This document shows positions 49,126 through 56,982 of a stretch of DNA of 64,000 nt, piece by piece. The DNA is taken from positions 1-64,000 of the forward strand of contig DATAUV010000120.1 in assembly GCA_036268075.1 (NCBI GenBank). Reading direction: 5' to 3'. Made by a program: the position numbers and the translations under genes. The notes under the pieces were generated by a model. It worked only from the letters and a program-made list of their open reading frames with translations, did no database searches and was not told the DNA's origin. Numbering within the stretch: position 1 is the first letter of the stretch; every line of letters starts with the position of its first letter. This DNA comes from DATARH01 sp036268075 (GTDB taxonomy: Bacteria; Pseudomonadota; Alphaproteobacteria; ATCC43930; CGMCC-115725).

Positions 49126-50220
49126 GTGGCCGAGGTGCTGAGGGGGTGGATTACGTCGCCTACTGAACCGGCCCGCCTCGACCCGCCGAATACGGCCGGG
49201 GCGATTGTGATGGCGGCCGGGATTTTTACCGTCGCCTCGCTACCGCGCCTGCCGTTTCCCGGGTTTCTGGCGGGGGTGGCGGCGGCGGTCGTGGCGCTGG
49301 CCTGGATCGCGGTCGCCGCTGGGCTCGCCGTGTCGACGGCGCGGCATGGCGGGCTCGCGCGGCGGACGGGGCCGGTGGTCGAAAGCTTTGGCATCGGCAC
49401 CTGGGTCGCCGGCACCGCGGTGTTTGCGCGGGTGCTGATGCTGGCGACGCCGGACGACCCGTGGCCGGCGCGCGTCTTGTTCGCGCTCGCGGCCGGGTTG
49501 TGGCTGTGGTTCATGCCGCGCGCGGTCCGCAACCTTGTTTGCCTCGCGCGGACGCGGCTGCCGCCGAACGGCATCATCCTGCTGGCGACCGTGGCGACCC
49601 AGGCGGTCGCGCTGATCGCGCTGCGGCTATTTCCGGCCGCGCCGGGCGTGCGGCTCGCGGCGGCCGGGCTGATGGCGCTCGGGGTGCTGTGCTACGCCCT
49701 CGCCGCGTTTCTCGTCGTGCGGCGCTATGCCGGCGGCGGCTGGGCCCTCGCCACGGATTGGGCCAACGGCAACTGCATTCTCCACGGCGCGCTGTCGATC
49801 ACCGGCCTCACCGCAACCGTCAGCGGACGGTTCGGCGCGGGTGCGATCCTGGCGCTGTGGGGGGTGGCGGCGGCGATTTTCGTCACCGTCGAGGCGATCG
49901 AAATTGCCCGTGTGGCCGCGCGCGTCCGCGCGGCCGGCTGGCGCGCGGCGGTGCTCGTCTACGATGTCTCGCAATGGGCGCGCAACTTCACCTTCGGGAT
50001 GTTCTACGCCTTCACCCTCGCCTTCGTGGCGCGCTGTCCGGTCGTCGCCTCGCCAAGTCTCGGCGCGCTCAGAGCAGCGGTCGCCGCCTATGGCGCCTAC
50101 GTCGTGCTGGCGCTGCTGCTGGCCGAGACGGCGCTGCTGCTGTTCGGCGCGCGGGCGATGCCTATTGCAGCCCGCCCAGCCGCGGCGCCGGGGCGGCAGC
50201 GGCGGCGGCAGTCCGGTTGA
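49126..50220 (+). CDS. TDT (TehA/SLAC1)-like membrane protein
   Basis: 364 residues, about ten hydrophobic helices. GTG at 49126 has GGGGGGAC upstream. The pattern of the first helix region (PPNTAGAIVMAAGIFTVASL), FGIGTWVAGTAVFARVL and DWANGNCILHGALSITGL resembles the tellurite-resistance/dicarboxylate transporter and SLAC1 anion-channel fold, but the similarity is loose and could be to an unassigned family. It overlaps a small convergent gene by 59 bp. Confidence 0.6.
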   Translation: MAEVLRGWITSPTEPARLDPPNTAGAIVMAAGIFTVASLPRLPFPGFLAGVAAAVVALAWIAVAAGLAVSTARHGGLARRTGPVVESFGIGTWVAGTAVFARVLMLATPDDPWPARVLFALAAGLWLWFMPRAVRNLVCLARTRLPPNGIILLATVATQAVALIALRLFPAAPGVRLAAAGLMALGVLCYALAAFLVVRRYAGGGWALATDWANGNCILHGALSITGLTATVSGRFGAGAILALWGVAAAIFVTVEAIEIARVAARVRAAGWRAAVLVYDVSQWARNFTFGMFYAFTLAFVARCPVVASPSLGALRAAVAAYGAYVVLALLLAETALLLFGARAMPIAARPAAAPGRQRRRQSG

Positions 50221-50395
50221 CCCCGGTCCGCGTCCCCCGCAAGCGCGGCGCGAGCATCGCCATCACGATCAGATTGAGTACGACGAGCCCGACCGCGATC
50301 ACGACAAGGAACGGATTGATTTCCCCCGCCGCATGGTCGATGCGGGAGACGAGAGCGCCAAGGCGGAGGTGCCCGTTTCGCGGGCTTCGACGCAT
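50162..50395 (-). CDS. Small single-helix membrane protein
   Basis: 77 residues: a short N-terminus, one hydrophobic helix (INPFLVVIAVGLVVLNLIVM), then a basic, Ala/Pro-rich tail. The NPFLVVIAVGLVVLNL core resembles short conserved alphaproteobacterial proteins that I cannot name. Overlaps the 3' end of the TDT-like gene. Confidence 0.45.
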   Translation of the reverse strand: MRRSPRNGHLRLGALVSRIDHAAGEINPFLVVIAVGLVVLNLIVMAMLAPRLRGTRTGVNRTAAAAAAPAPRLGGLQ

Positions 50396-50643
50396 CGATG
50401 CCTCCGACCCCAGCGAAGATGCGGGACCGCCCCAAACGGCGATCCCGCTCGGCGCTCGGCAACATGAAGCCTCGCCAACCCGCCCCGATCACAGGCTCTG
50501 CCGGCCCGAATTGGCCCGGAACGGTGACACAAGCGCTCTACCGGCGCCGTCGCCGCGCGTCTTTCACCTATGACAATACCCCGGCCGGAATCGGTGGCTG
50601 CGCGACACAGGGGATTGAGCAGAGCCGTTATCGGCGCAGTTCG

Positions 50644-50676
50644 AGGATGTGAGGACGCAGAGGTACGCGGAGGATT
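50644..50676. repeat. GCAGAGG-type repeat bordering a gene remnant (left)
   Basis: GAGGATGTGAGGACGCAGAG GTACGCGGAGGATTT. An inverted counterpart (AATCCTCTGCG...CTCTGCGGTGAAA) lies at 50866-50900, so the pair flanks the GxxExxY remnant. Confidence 0.65.
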
Positions 50677-50683
50677 TGATGGC

Positions 50684-50850
50684 TCACAGGTCATTCACCA
50701 TCCGCGTGATGCCGTCACGCATATGGGCCACATGGAAATTCAATAGGTATCCGAGTCTATAGCGACCCAGTTTCAGATAGCTGAGTAGCTAGGGCCTTAT
50801 GGATCGGCAAGATCGTCTGGACGGTCTTTGCCTCGCCGACTTCGTTCTCC
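50684..50850 (-). pseudogene. Remnant of a GxxExxY-family gene
   Basis: On the minus strand one frame reads EAKTVQTILPIHKA, then a shift of frame gives LLSYLKLGRYRLGYLLNFHV followed by AHMRDGITRMVNDL and a TGA at 50684. This is the conserved C-terminal half of GxxExxY proteins (K-xx-ILPIH, Y-LKL-xxx-LGxLLNF). The N-terminal half is missing and a stop/frameshift splits the rest. The 50396-50901 gap holds only this remnant and the flanking repeats. Confidence 0.75.
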
Positions 50851-50865
50851 CTCACACTCGAATCC

Positions 50866-50900
50866 TCTGCGTTACTCTGCGCCCTCTGCGGTGAAACCCA
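50866..50900. repeat. GCAGAGG-type repeat bordering a gene remnant (right)
   Basis: AATCCTCTGCGTTACTCTGC GCCCTCTGCGGTGAAA, inverted relative to the copy at 50644-50676. Confidence 0.6.
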
Positions 50901-50901
50901 T

Positions 50902-51297
50902 TTAATCGTCGGAAATCTTTTGCCAGGTGAGCTCGCGATATTCCTGCACGCCGCCCGATTGGCGGGGCGGCGGGGTCAGCACGACTAGCTCGCCCTCGAA
51001 CCGCACGCCCCGCACCTGGTCGCTGCCGAGCCGGGCGGGGTCGGAGGCGGCGTCGACGCGGGTCACGAGCTTCGTGCCGTCGAAGGTGTAGTTGCCGCAA
51101 TAGGAGGCGTAATCGCGCGCCACGCCCGCCGGCAATTCCTTGCGGCCGTCGCACACGACCGATTGCATCCGTCCGTCGGCGGTGAAGGTGACCCGGCCGA
51201 TGCCCTGGCCGCCATAGGGCTCGGGCAGCGCCGCGCCGTCGGCGCCCTTGGCCGTGGCGCCGACCAGCTTCCAGGTGCCGACGATGGAGACCGCCAT
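50902..51297 (-). CDS. Lipocalin-like domain protein
   Basis: 131 residues of the bacterial lipocalin-like type (PF13924): it starts with the GTWKLV motif, then GIGRVTFTADGRMQSVVCDG, YASYCGNYTFDGTKLVTRVD and RFEGELVVLTPPP with a final LTWQKI. It lacks a signal peptide, so acts in the cytoplasm. A 20-codon ORF with a good SD ends 4 bp before its ATG. Function unknown. Confidence 0.82.
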   Translation of the reverse strand: MAVSIVGTWKLVGATAKGADGAALPEPYGGQGIGRVTFTADGRMQSVVCDGRKELPAGVARDYASYCGNYTFDGTKLVTRVDAASDPARLGSDQVRGVRFEGELVVLTPPPRQSGGVQEYRELTWQKISDD

Positions 51298-51301
51298 CGC
51301 C

Positions 51302-51364
51302 CTACTCCGCCGCCGGCGAGGCCGGCTTGGCCTGCGGCTGCTTGGTGAAATACATCCGATGCAT
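51302..51364 (-). CDS. Possible 20-residue leader ORF
   Basis: ATG at 51364 preceded by GGAGGAC at a spacing of about 4 bases encodes MHRMYFTKQPQAKPASPAAE and a stop, 4 bp before the lipocalin gene's ATG. The strong ribosome site belongs to this mini-ORF, whereas the lipocalin gene has only GCGGCGGAGTAGG within it. Coupled translation is plausible. It could also be the remains of a longer gene. Confidence 0.4.
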   Translation of the reverse strand: MHRMYFTKQPQAKPASPAAE

Positions 51365-51408
51365 GGCGTCCTCCGATGCGGGAGCTGAACGTACCTGGGA
51401 AAACTGTG

Positions 51409-52785
51409 TCACAGCGCCGGGCGTTTGGCGATCCACCCGGCGGCTTGTTCGTAGGCGTGGCCAACGCGGAGCACTGTCGCCTCGTCGAAGGCGCGGCCGA
51501 CGAACTGGGCGGATAGCGGCAGGCCGTTCGCCGCGAAGCCGCAGGGCAGGGCGACGCAGGGGTGGCTCGTCACATTGAAGACCGAGGCGAGCGGCTGCGG
51601 GTTGCGCCACGGGTTGGTGTCGGTGTCCTCGAGCACCGGCGCGGGGCCGGGGATGATCGCGGCCAGCAGCGCGTCGCAGCGTTCGAACAGCGCATCGACC
51701 TTATTCGTCAGGATGCGGCGCAGGCGCTGGGCCTGGACGTATTGGCGCGCGGTGACGAAGGCGCCGAGGGTCAGGCGCTCACGGGTGACCCGGGCGTAAA
51801 GTTCGGGCCGCTTGCGCAGATCCTCGGCGTGTATCGCAAACGACTCGCTGTGCGAAATCGTTCTCGCACAGGCCTGGAAATGATCGTTCGGCGGCAATTC
51901 CACCTCGATCACCTCGGCGCCGAGCGCTTTCAGCACCTCCGCCGTCTTGTCGAGTGCGGCGGCCTGCTCGGCGCCGACCCGGCCGTCTTTGTTGAAGGCG
52001 CGGGCATAGCCGATGCGGAGCCCGGTCACGCCGCGCCGCAAATCGGCGATGTAATCGGGCACCGGCACATCGGCGGAGCCGGGGTCGCGCGGGTCGTACC
52101 CGGCGAGCACTTGCAAGGCGAGCGCCGCGTCCTCGACCGTCCAGGTCAGCGGGCCGGCGGTGTCGAGGCTGTAGCATAACGGAGCGACGCCGCGCCGGCT
52201 GACCCGGCCATAGGTCGGCTTGAGCCCGACCGTGCCGCAATAGGCGGCCGGCAGGCGGATCGACCCGCCGGTGTCGGAGCCCATCGCGAGCCCGACGATC
52301 CCGGCCGCCACCGCGGCGCCCGAGCCGCTCGACGACCCGCCGGTGAAATGCGCCGTGTTCCACGGGTTGCGCGCCGGCGGGAACGGCAGGTCGAAGGCCG
52401 GGCCGCCGGTGGCGAATTCGTGCGTCGCGAGCTTGCCGACCAGCACCATCCCGGCCGCTTCGAGCCGCGCCGTCGTCTCGGCGTCGGCGGCGGCGATGTT
52501 GTCGAGGAGGAGCCGCGAATGCGCGGTCGTGCGCAGCCCCGCCGCGTCGTAGATGTCCTTGAGCCCGTACGGGATGCCGTGCAGCGGGCCGCGCCGGCGT
52601 CCGCCGGAAATCTCGCGCTCGGCCCGCCTGGCCGCGGCGCGGGCGCGGTCGGCGGTGATCTCGATAAAGGCGTCGAGCTTGGGGTTGAGCGCGGCCGCGC
52701 GGCTCAGCGCCATCTCGGTCAACTCGACCGGCGACACCTTGCCGGCGGCGAGCTGGCGGCCGGCCTCGGCGAGGGTCGGGATCAT
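51409..52785 (-). CDS. Amidase-signature family enzyme
   Basis: 458 residues. The Ser-cisSer-Lys triad is in place: Lys in PYGLKDIYDA, cis-Ser in GGSSSGSGAAVA, nucleophile Ser in GSDTGGSIRLPA. The family's C-terminal block FNVTSHPCVALPCGF is present. It hydrolyses amides such as those from nitrile, urea or biuret degradation; GatA is a relative, but no GatB/GatC genes are present. Its ATG overlaps the stop of the upstream small gene (ATGA). Confidence 0.9.
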   Translation of the reverse strand: MIPTLAEAGRQLAAGKVSPVELTEMALSRAAALNPKLDAFIEITADRARAAARRAEREISGGRRRGPLHGIPYGLKDIYDAAGLRTTAHSRLLLDNIAAADAETTARLEAAGMVLVGKLATHEFATGGPAFDLPFPPARNPWNTAHFTGGSSSGSGAAVAAGIVGLAMGSDTGGSIRLPAAYCGTVGLKPTYGRVSRRGVAPLCYSLDTAGPLTWTVEDAALALQVLAGYDPRDPGSADVPVPDYIADLRRGVTGLRIGYARAFNKDGRVGAEQAAALDKTAEVLKALGAEVIEVELPPNDHFQACARTISHSESFAIHAEDLRKRPELYARVTRERLTLGAFVTARQYVQAQRLRRILTNKVDALFERCDALLAAIIPGPAPVLEDTDTNPWRNPQPLASVFNVTSHPCVALPCGFAANGLPLSAQFVGRAFDEATVLRVGHAYEQAAGWIAKRPAL

Positions 52786-52970
52786 CGCTTCACCCCGCGG
52801 TCGTAGCGCGGCAGTTGCGCCGGCTCGTCCTCGTAGGCGAGCGGGATTTCGAGGACGGCGAGCAACGCCTGCATCTGGCGATAGGCGTCGCGCATGATCG
52901 CGTCGCGCTCAGGCGGCACGAGAACCCCGGCCCGCCGCAACGCCGCCTCGTAATCCAGATCGTCGCTCAT
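52782..52970 (-). CDS. Small protein coupled to the amidase (possible AtzG/GatC-like partner)
   Basis: 62 residues (MSDDLDYEAALRRAGVLVPP...), helical, ending EPAQLPRYDRGVKR. Stop and amidase start overlap as ATGA. Small helical proteins encoded beside amidases (GatC, AtzG) wrap and stabilise them; this one is similar in size and place. The sequence match itself is weak, so this role is inference. Confidence 0.65.
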   Translation of the reverse strand: MSDDLDYEAALRRAGVLVPPERDAIMRDAYRQMQALLAVLEIPLAYEDEPAQLPRYDRGVKR

Positions 52971-53059
52971 CGCCGCACCCTTTCCGGAAGGAGCCATGCG
53001 GCATCGTGCGGCAAGAGCGGCGGCCACTCAAGCGAGCCGATTTGCGCTAGGATAGGGCG

Positions 53060-53782
<723 letters not shown>

Positions 53783-53799
53783 GGCCGCCGCGAACAGCC

Positions 53800-54087
53800 A
53801 TGCCGACGCGTCATCAAATCTGTTGCGTCACCAAAGCCGCGTTCATGAACCACCACCAGCGCCTCCGCCGCGTCGGCGGCGTCAACCCCGACGGGTCGTG
53901 GTGGAAGTTGACCGAGGCCGACGCCATCGCCGGGATCGAAGCCCGCCGCTGGAGCTTTTTCGTCGCCACCGACCGCGGCGACCGCGACATCGTCATCGCC
54001 ACCAGCCGCTATGGGATACCGTACCTCAAGACCGCCGCCGACGGGCTCCAGCCGGAGAGCCTCTTGGCGCTGCCGGAGTGCCGGTAG
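53800..54087 (+). CDS. DUF3892 family protein
   Basis: 95 residues. It has the DUF3892 layout: HQICCVTKAAFMNHHQRLRR, a VGGVNPDGSWWKLTEADAI turn, then FFVATDRGDRDIVIATSRYG and a conserved YLKTAADG. Function unknown. It follows the dioxygenase gene by 17 bp on the same strand, so they may be co-expressed. Confidence 0.8.
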   Translation: MPTRHQICCVTKAAFMNHHQRLRRVGGVNPDGSWWKLTEADAIAGIEARRWSFFVATDRGDRDIVIATSRYGIPYLKTAADGLQPESLLALPECR

Positions 54088-54105
54088 CTCGCTCGCTGCG
54101 CTCGG

Positions 54106-54160
54106 CCCTCACCCACCCTTCGGGTCCCCTCTCCCGCGATGCGGGCGAGGGTAAAACTGA
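54106..54160. repeat. Dispersed palindromic repeat, family D (short copy)
   Basis: CCCTCACCCACCCTTCGGGT CCCCTCTCCCGCGATGCGGGCGAGGG matches the left half of the copy at 39077-39200. It lies between two convergent genes. Confidence 0.75.
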
Positions 54161-54205
54161 ATTTAGAATCACCCCTCCCGCACTGCGCGCACTGCCGAGA
54201 GGCGC

Positions 54206-55585
54206 TTAGTCGGCGCCCCGGGGCTGTTGCGCGAGGTCGGTGTCGATCTCCTCGATCGAGCGTCCCTTGGTCTCCTTCCCGAAGCAGAAGGCGACGCCGC
54301 TGATGAAGTGGCAGGCGGCGAGAAAGAGGAAGGCGGGGAGGATCGCGTCGACCGTCGCTTTCGGGCTGACGACATTCGACGAGCCGACGATCAGCGCCAG
54401 ACCGGCCGGGCCGATGATCTTGCCGAGGCTGCCGAAACCATAGGCGGAGCCCATGCCGGTCGCCCGCAGATGCGCGGGCCAGACCTCGGCCGCGTAAGGC
54501 CCGATCGCGGCAAAGCCGCCGCCCGAGAAGAACCGGGCGAACATGATCGCCAGCCAGAACACCGACGCCGAACCGATAAAGGAGTTGTAGTAGAAGGCCG
54601 CGACGACAAGGCCGACGACCGCCCCGAACCCGTCGGCGATGCAGCACGGCACCCGCCCGATCTTGTCGGACAGATAGGCGAAGCTCAGCCTGCCGATAAA
54701 CTCGCCGACGCTGGTCCAGATCATCAGATAGGCCGCCTCGGCCGGCGGAATCTTGAGCAGGAGAGCGAACAGCGTGGTCGACCACAGCGTGATGCCGTAG
54801 CCGCCGCATTGCTCGCCGAGGATGCCGATCCAGGTAACGAGAAGGCTCCGCGGGTGCTGGAACAATTCGCTGATGCGCGCCCGCTGCGGCTCGGGCAGCA
54901 CGGCCGGCAGCACGATGTCCTTGGGGTTCATGTGCAGGGCCCAGGCGAGCGACTTGCGGGCCTCCTCGAACCGCCCGACGCGCATGAGCCAACGCGGCGA
55001 TTCCGGGACCCACGCGCGGACGAGCAGGGTCAAGAGCGCCGGCAGCAGACCGGCGGCGAACAGCCCGCGCCACCCGATCGCCGGCGCCAGGTACGCCCCG
55101 AACACCGCACCGAGCCCGGTGCCGATCGGGATGCAGGCGGTCACCAAGCCGCCGATCATGCCGCGCATCCGGGTCGGCACGTATTCCTGAACCAGCGGCA
55201 GGTCGACGACGTAAAGCCCGCCGACGCCAAACCCGACCAGCAGCCGGAAGAGGCTCATGTAAATCCAGCCCTGGTCCGGCGTCAGGGCCAGAAACCCGGT
55301 GGAGATCGAGAAGGTCAGTACGGTCGCGATAAAGATCTTGCGGCGGCCGACCCGGTCGGCCATCCAGCCCCAGAACCAGGCGCCGGGAATGGCGCCGACA
55401 CCCGACGACAGCAGCATGATCGCCGACTCGCCATAAGTCAGGTGCCAGGGGCCGACGATAAAGGCGAGGACGTAGCCGATCAGGAAATAATCGAAGAACT
55501 CCAGCATGTCGCCAAGGATGGCGGCGAACACGATCTTGCGCTGGTTCCGCGTCAATGTTTGCTGGCGGTCCAACAATTCCAGCAT
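54206..55585 (-). CDS. MFS transporter, sugar-porter/metabolite:H+ symporter type
   Basis: 459 residues, 12 helices. Family motifs: GWMADRVGRRKIFIAT in loop 2-3, the VPESPRWLM motif after helix 6, and YLSDKIGRVPC in the second half, ending FGKETKGRSIEEID (the typical sugar-porter tail). It imports an organic acid or sugar into the cytoplasm; substrate not evident. Transcribed towards the dioxygenase pair across a repeat. Confidence 0.87.
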   Translation of the reverse strand: MLELLDRQQTLTRNQRKIVFAAILGDMLEFFDYFLIGYVLAFIVGPWHLTYGESAIMLLSSGVGAIPGAWFWGWMADRVGRRKIFIATVLTFSISTGFLALTPDQGWIYMSLFRLLVGFGVGGLYVVDLPLVQEYVPTRMRGMIGGLVTACIPIGTGLGAVFGAYLAPAIGWRGLFAAGLLPALLTLLVRAWVPESPRWLMRVGRFEEARKSLAWALHMNPKDIVLPAVLPEPQRARISELFQHPRSLLVTWIGILGEQCGGYGITLWSTTLFALLLKIPPAEAAYLMIWTSVGEFIGRLSFAYLSDKIGRVPCCIADGFGAVVGLVVAAFYYNSFIGSASVFWLAIMFARFFSGGGFAAIGPYAAEVWPAHLRATGMGSAYGFGSLGKIIGPAGLALIVGSSNVVSPKATVDAILPAFLFLAACHFISGVAFCFGKETKGRSIEEIDTDLAQQPRGAD

Positions 55586-55814
55586 GGTCCCGGTCCCCGT
55601 TTTCCTGGTTCGGCTGTGTGTCGGGGAAGAGGCTAGTGTTCCGTCGAGGCCACCGGCAATTGATGCCGGGCGCAGGCCTGTGCCGCAAAAAACGACATTG
55701 CTCGGTCTGTCGCCATTTGGTTAGGGCCGCGCTTGCGTCCGAACCGATGTTATTTCCAAAAGAACCATCCCGGCGAAACCCGAAATGGCTGTTTTGACGC
55801 CATTGAGCGCCGCG

Positions 55815-55844
55815 CTCTCCCTCTGCGCGCGCGCAGAGGGAGAG
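55815..55844. terminator. Perfect 30-bp palindrome after the FAH gene
   Basis: CTCTCCCTCTGCGCG and CGCGCAGAGGGAGAG form a perfect palindrome 17 bases beyond the minus-strand FAH stop. It could end transcription or stabilise the mRNA 3' end, but no T-run follows. The 55586-55860 gap has no gene. Confidence 0.5.
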
Positions 55845-55860
55845 GTAGCGGAGGTACAGC

Positions 55861-56808
55861 TTACTTGGCGTATTTGCCGGTGAGCTGCTTGGTGAAGTCC
55901 GGGTAGGCGCCCGGGGTCTTTTCGTTCGCCTCGTTGTGGCAATCGAGGCGGGTCTTGCGGGCCCAGGTGCGCTTGAGGTCGTCGCGGACCGAGAAGGTCA
56001 GCCTGCCGAGGCCTTCGGTTTCGAGCTCGATCTTGTCGCCGTCCATGAACGGGTTGAGCCCGCGATGGTTGGTGCCGGTGGCGACGATGTCGCCCGGGAC
56101 CAGCGTGTGGATCGAGGTGAGCCAGGCGACCGACTTCTTGATGCTGTGGCCCATGTCGTCGGTGTTGAAGTTCTGCATGAGCTGGCCGTTGTTCCACAGC
56201 TTGATCTGCAGCTTTTGCGGGTCCTTGATCTCGTCCTTGGTGACGAGGAACGGGCCGATCGGCGCGAAGGTGTCGCGGCTCTTCATCTGGAAGAACACGT
56301 TGCCCGGAGGCGGCAGGCCGCGGGCCGAGCCGTCGATGAAGTTGGTGTAGCCGAAGATGTGGTCCATGACCTGGTCTTCGGTGAGGCTCGTCGAGGTCTT
56401 GCCGATGACGACGGCCATCTCGGCCTCGCCTTCGAAGATCGGCGCCGGCACGTCGGGCAGCACCATCGTGTCGCCCTCGCCGATGATCGCGCTCGGGGTC
56501 TTGTGGAACGCGTTGATCGGCGCCGGGGCGCTGCGCGTGCCGTCTTCCATGTAGTTGACGGCCATGCAGTCGATGGTCGTCGGCTTGGGCAGGGGCGGGC
56601 GGATCTTGACGCTCGACAGGGGAACGCCCTTGCCGCTCGCGGCCGCCGCCTCGATCTTGGAGCGGTAGGTGTCGAACTGCGCGATCAACCCGTTCATCAG
56701 GTCGCCGGGCCCGGTGTGCGGGATGTCCTGGACGACGGCGGACACGTCCACGACGTCGCCCCCCTTCACCACGCCGAGCTTATAATCGTCGAAATAACAT
56801 AATTTCAT
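55861..56808 (-). CDS. Fumarylacetoacetate hydrolase (FAH) family protein
   Basis: 315 residues. FAH-fold metal ligands are visible: FEGEAEMAVVIGK (two Glu) and FIDGSARGLP (Asp), with the TFAPIGPFLVTKDEI and GTNHRGLNPFMDGD segments that frame the active site. Enzymes of this family hydrolyse or decarboxylate acylpyruvates and 2-hydroxyhepta-dienedioate-type acids in aromatic breakdown. ATG at 56808 (MKLCYF) is preferred because the upstream frame extension is not protein-like. Confidence 0.87.
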   Translation of the reverse strand: MKLCYFDDYKLGVVKGGDVVDVSAVVQDIPHTGPGDLMNGLIAQFDTYRSKIEAAAASGKGVPLSSVKIRPPLPKPTTIDCMAVNYMEDGTRSAPAPINAFHKTPSAIIGEGDTMVLPDVPAPIFEGEAEMAVVIGKTSTSLTEDQVMDHIFGYTNFIDGSARGLPPPGNVFFQMKSRDTFAPIGPFLVTKDEIKDPQKLQIKLWNNGQLMQNFNTDDMGHSIKKSVAWLTSIHTLVPGDIVATGTNHRGLNPFMDGDKIELETEGLGRLTFSVRDDLKRTWARKTRLDCHNEANEKTPGAYPDFTKQLTGKYAK

Positions 56809-56982
56809 GTGGGGCTCCCTCACCCGTCTTCTGACCTTGTCGACCCGGGCCGGTCGCCCCACCCGCGTCTTCGGGGCAGGACCTTACACCGCTTCCGCGC
56901 ATGGCGAGAACCGCGTTGTTGCGGGCGGCCTCCGACGCGATTCTCGCGGCGCCAAATTCGTCCCCGCCCACCGCGGCCAGCT

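Noticed and set aside
50902..51364. pqqA-like precursor peptide (the 20-residue ORF)
   Set aside because: It lacks the conserved Glu-x-x-x-Tyr pair of PqqA and no pqq genes are nearby.
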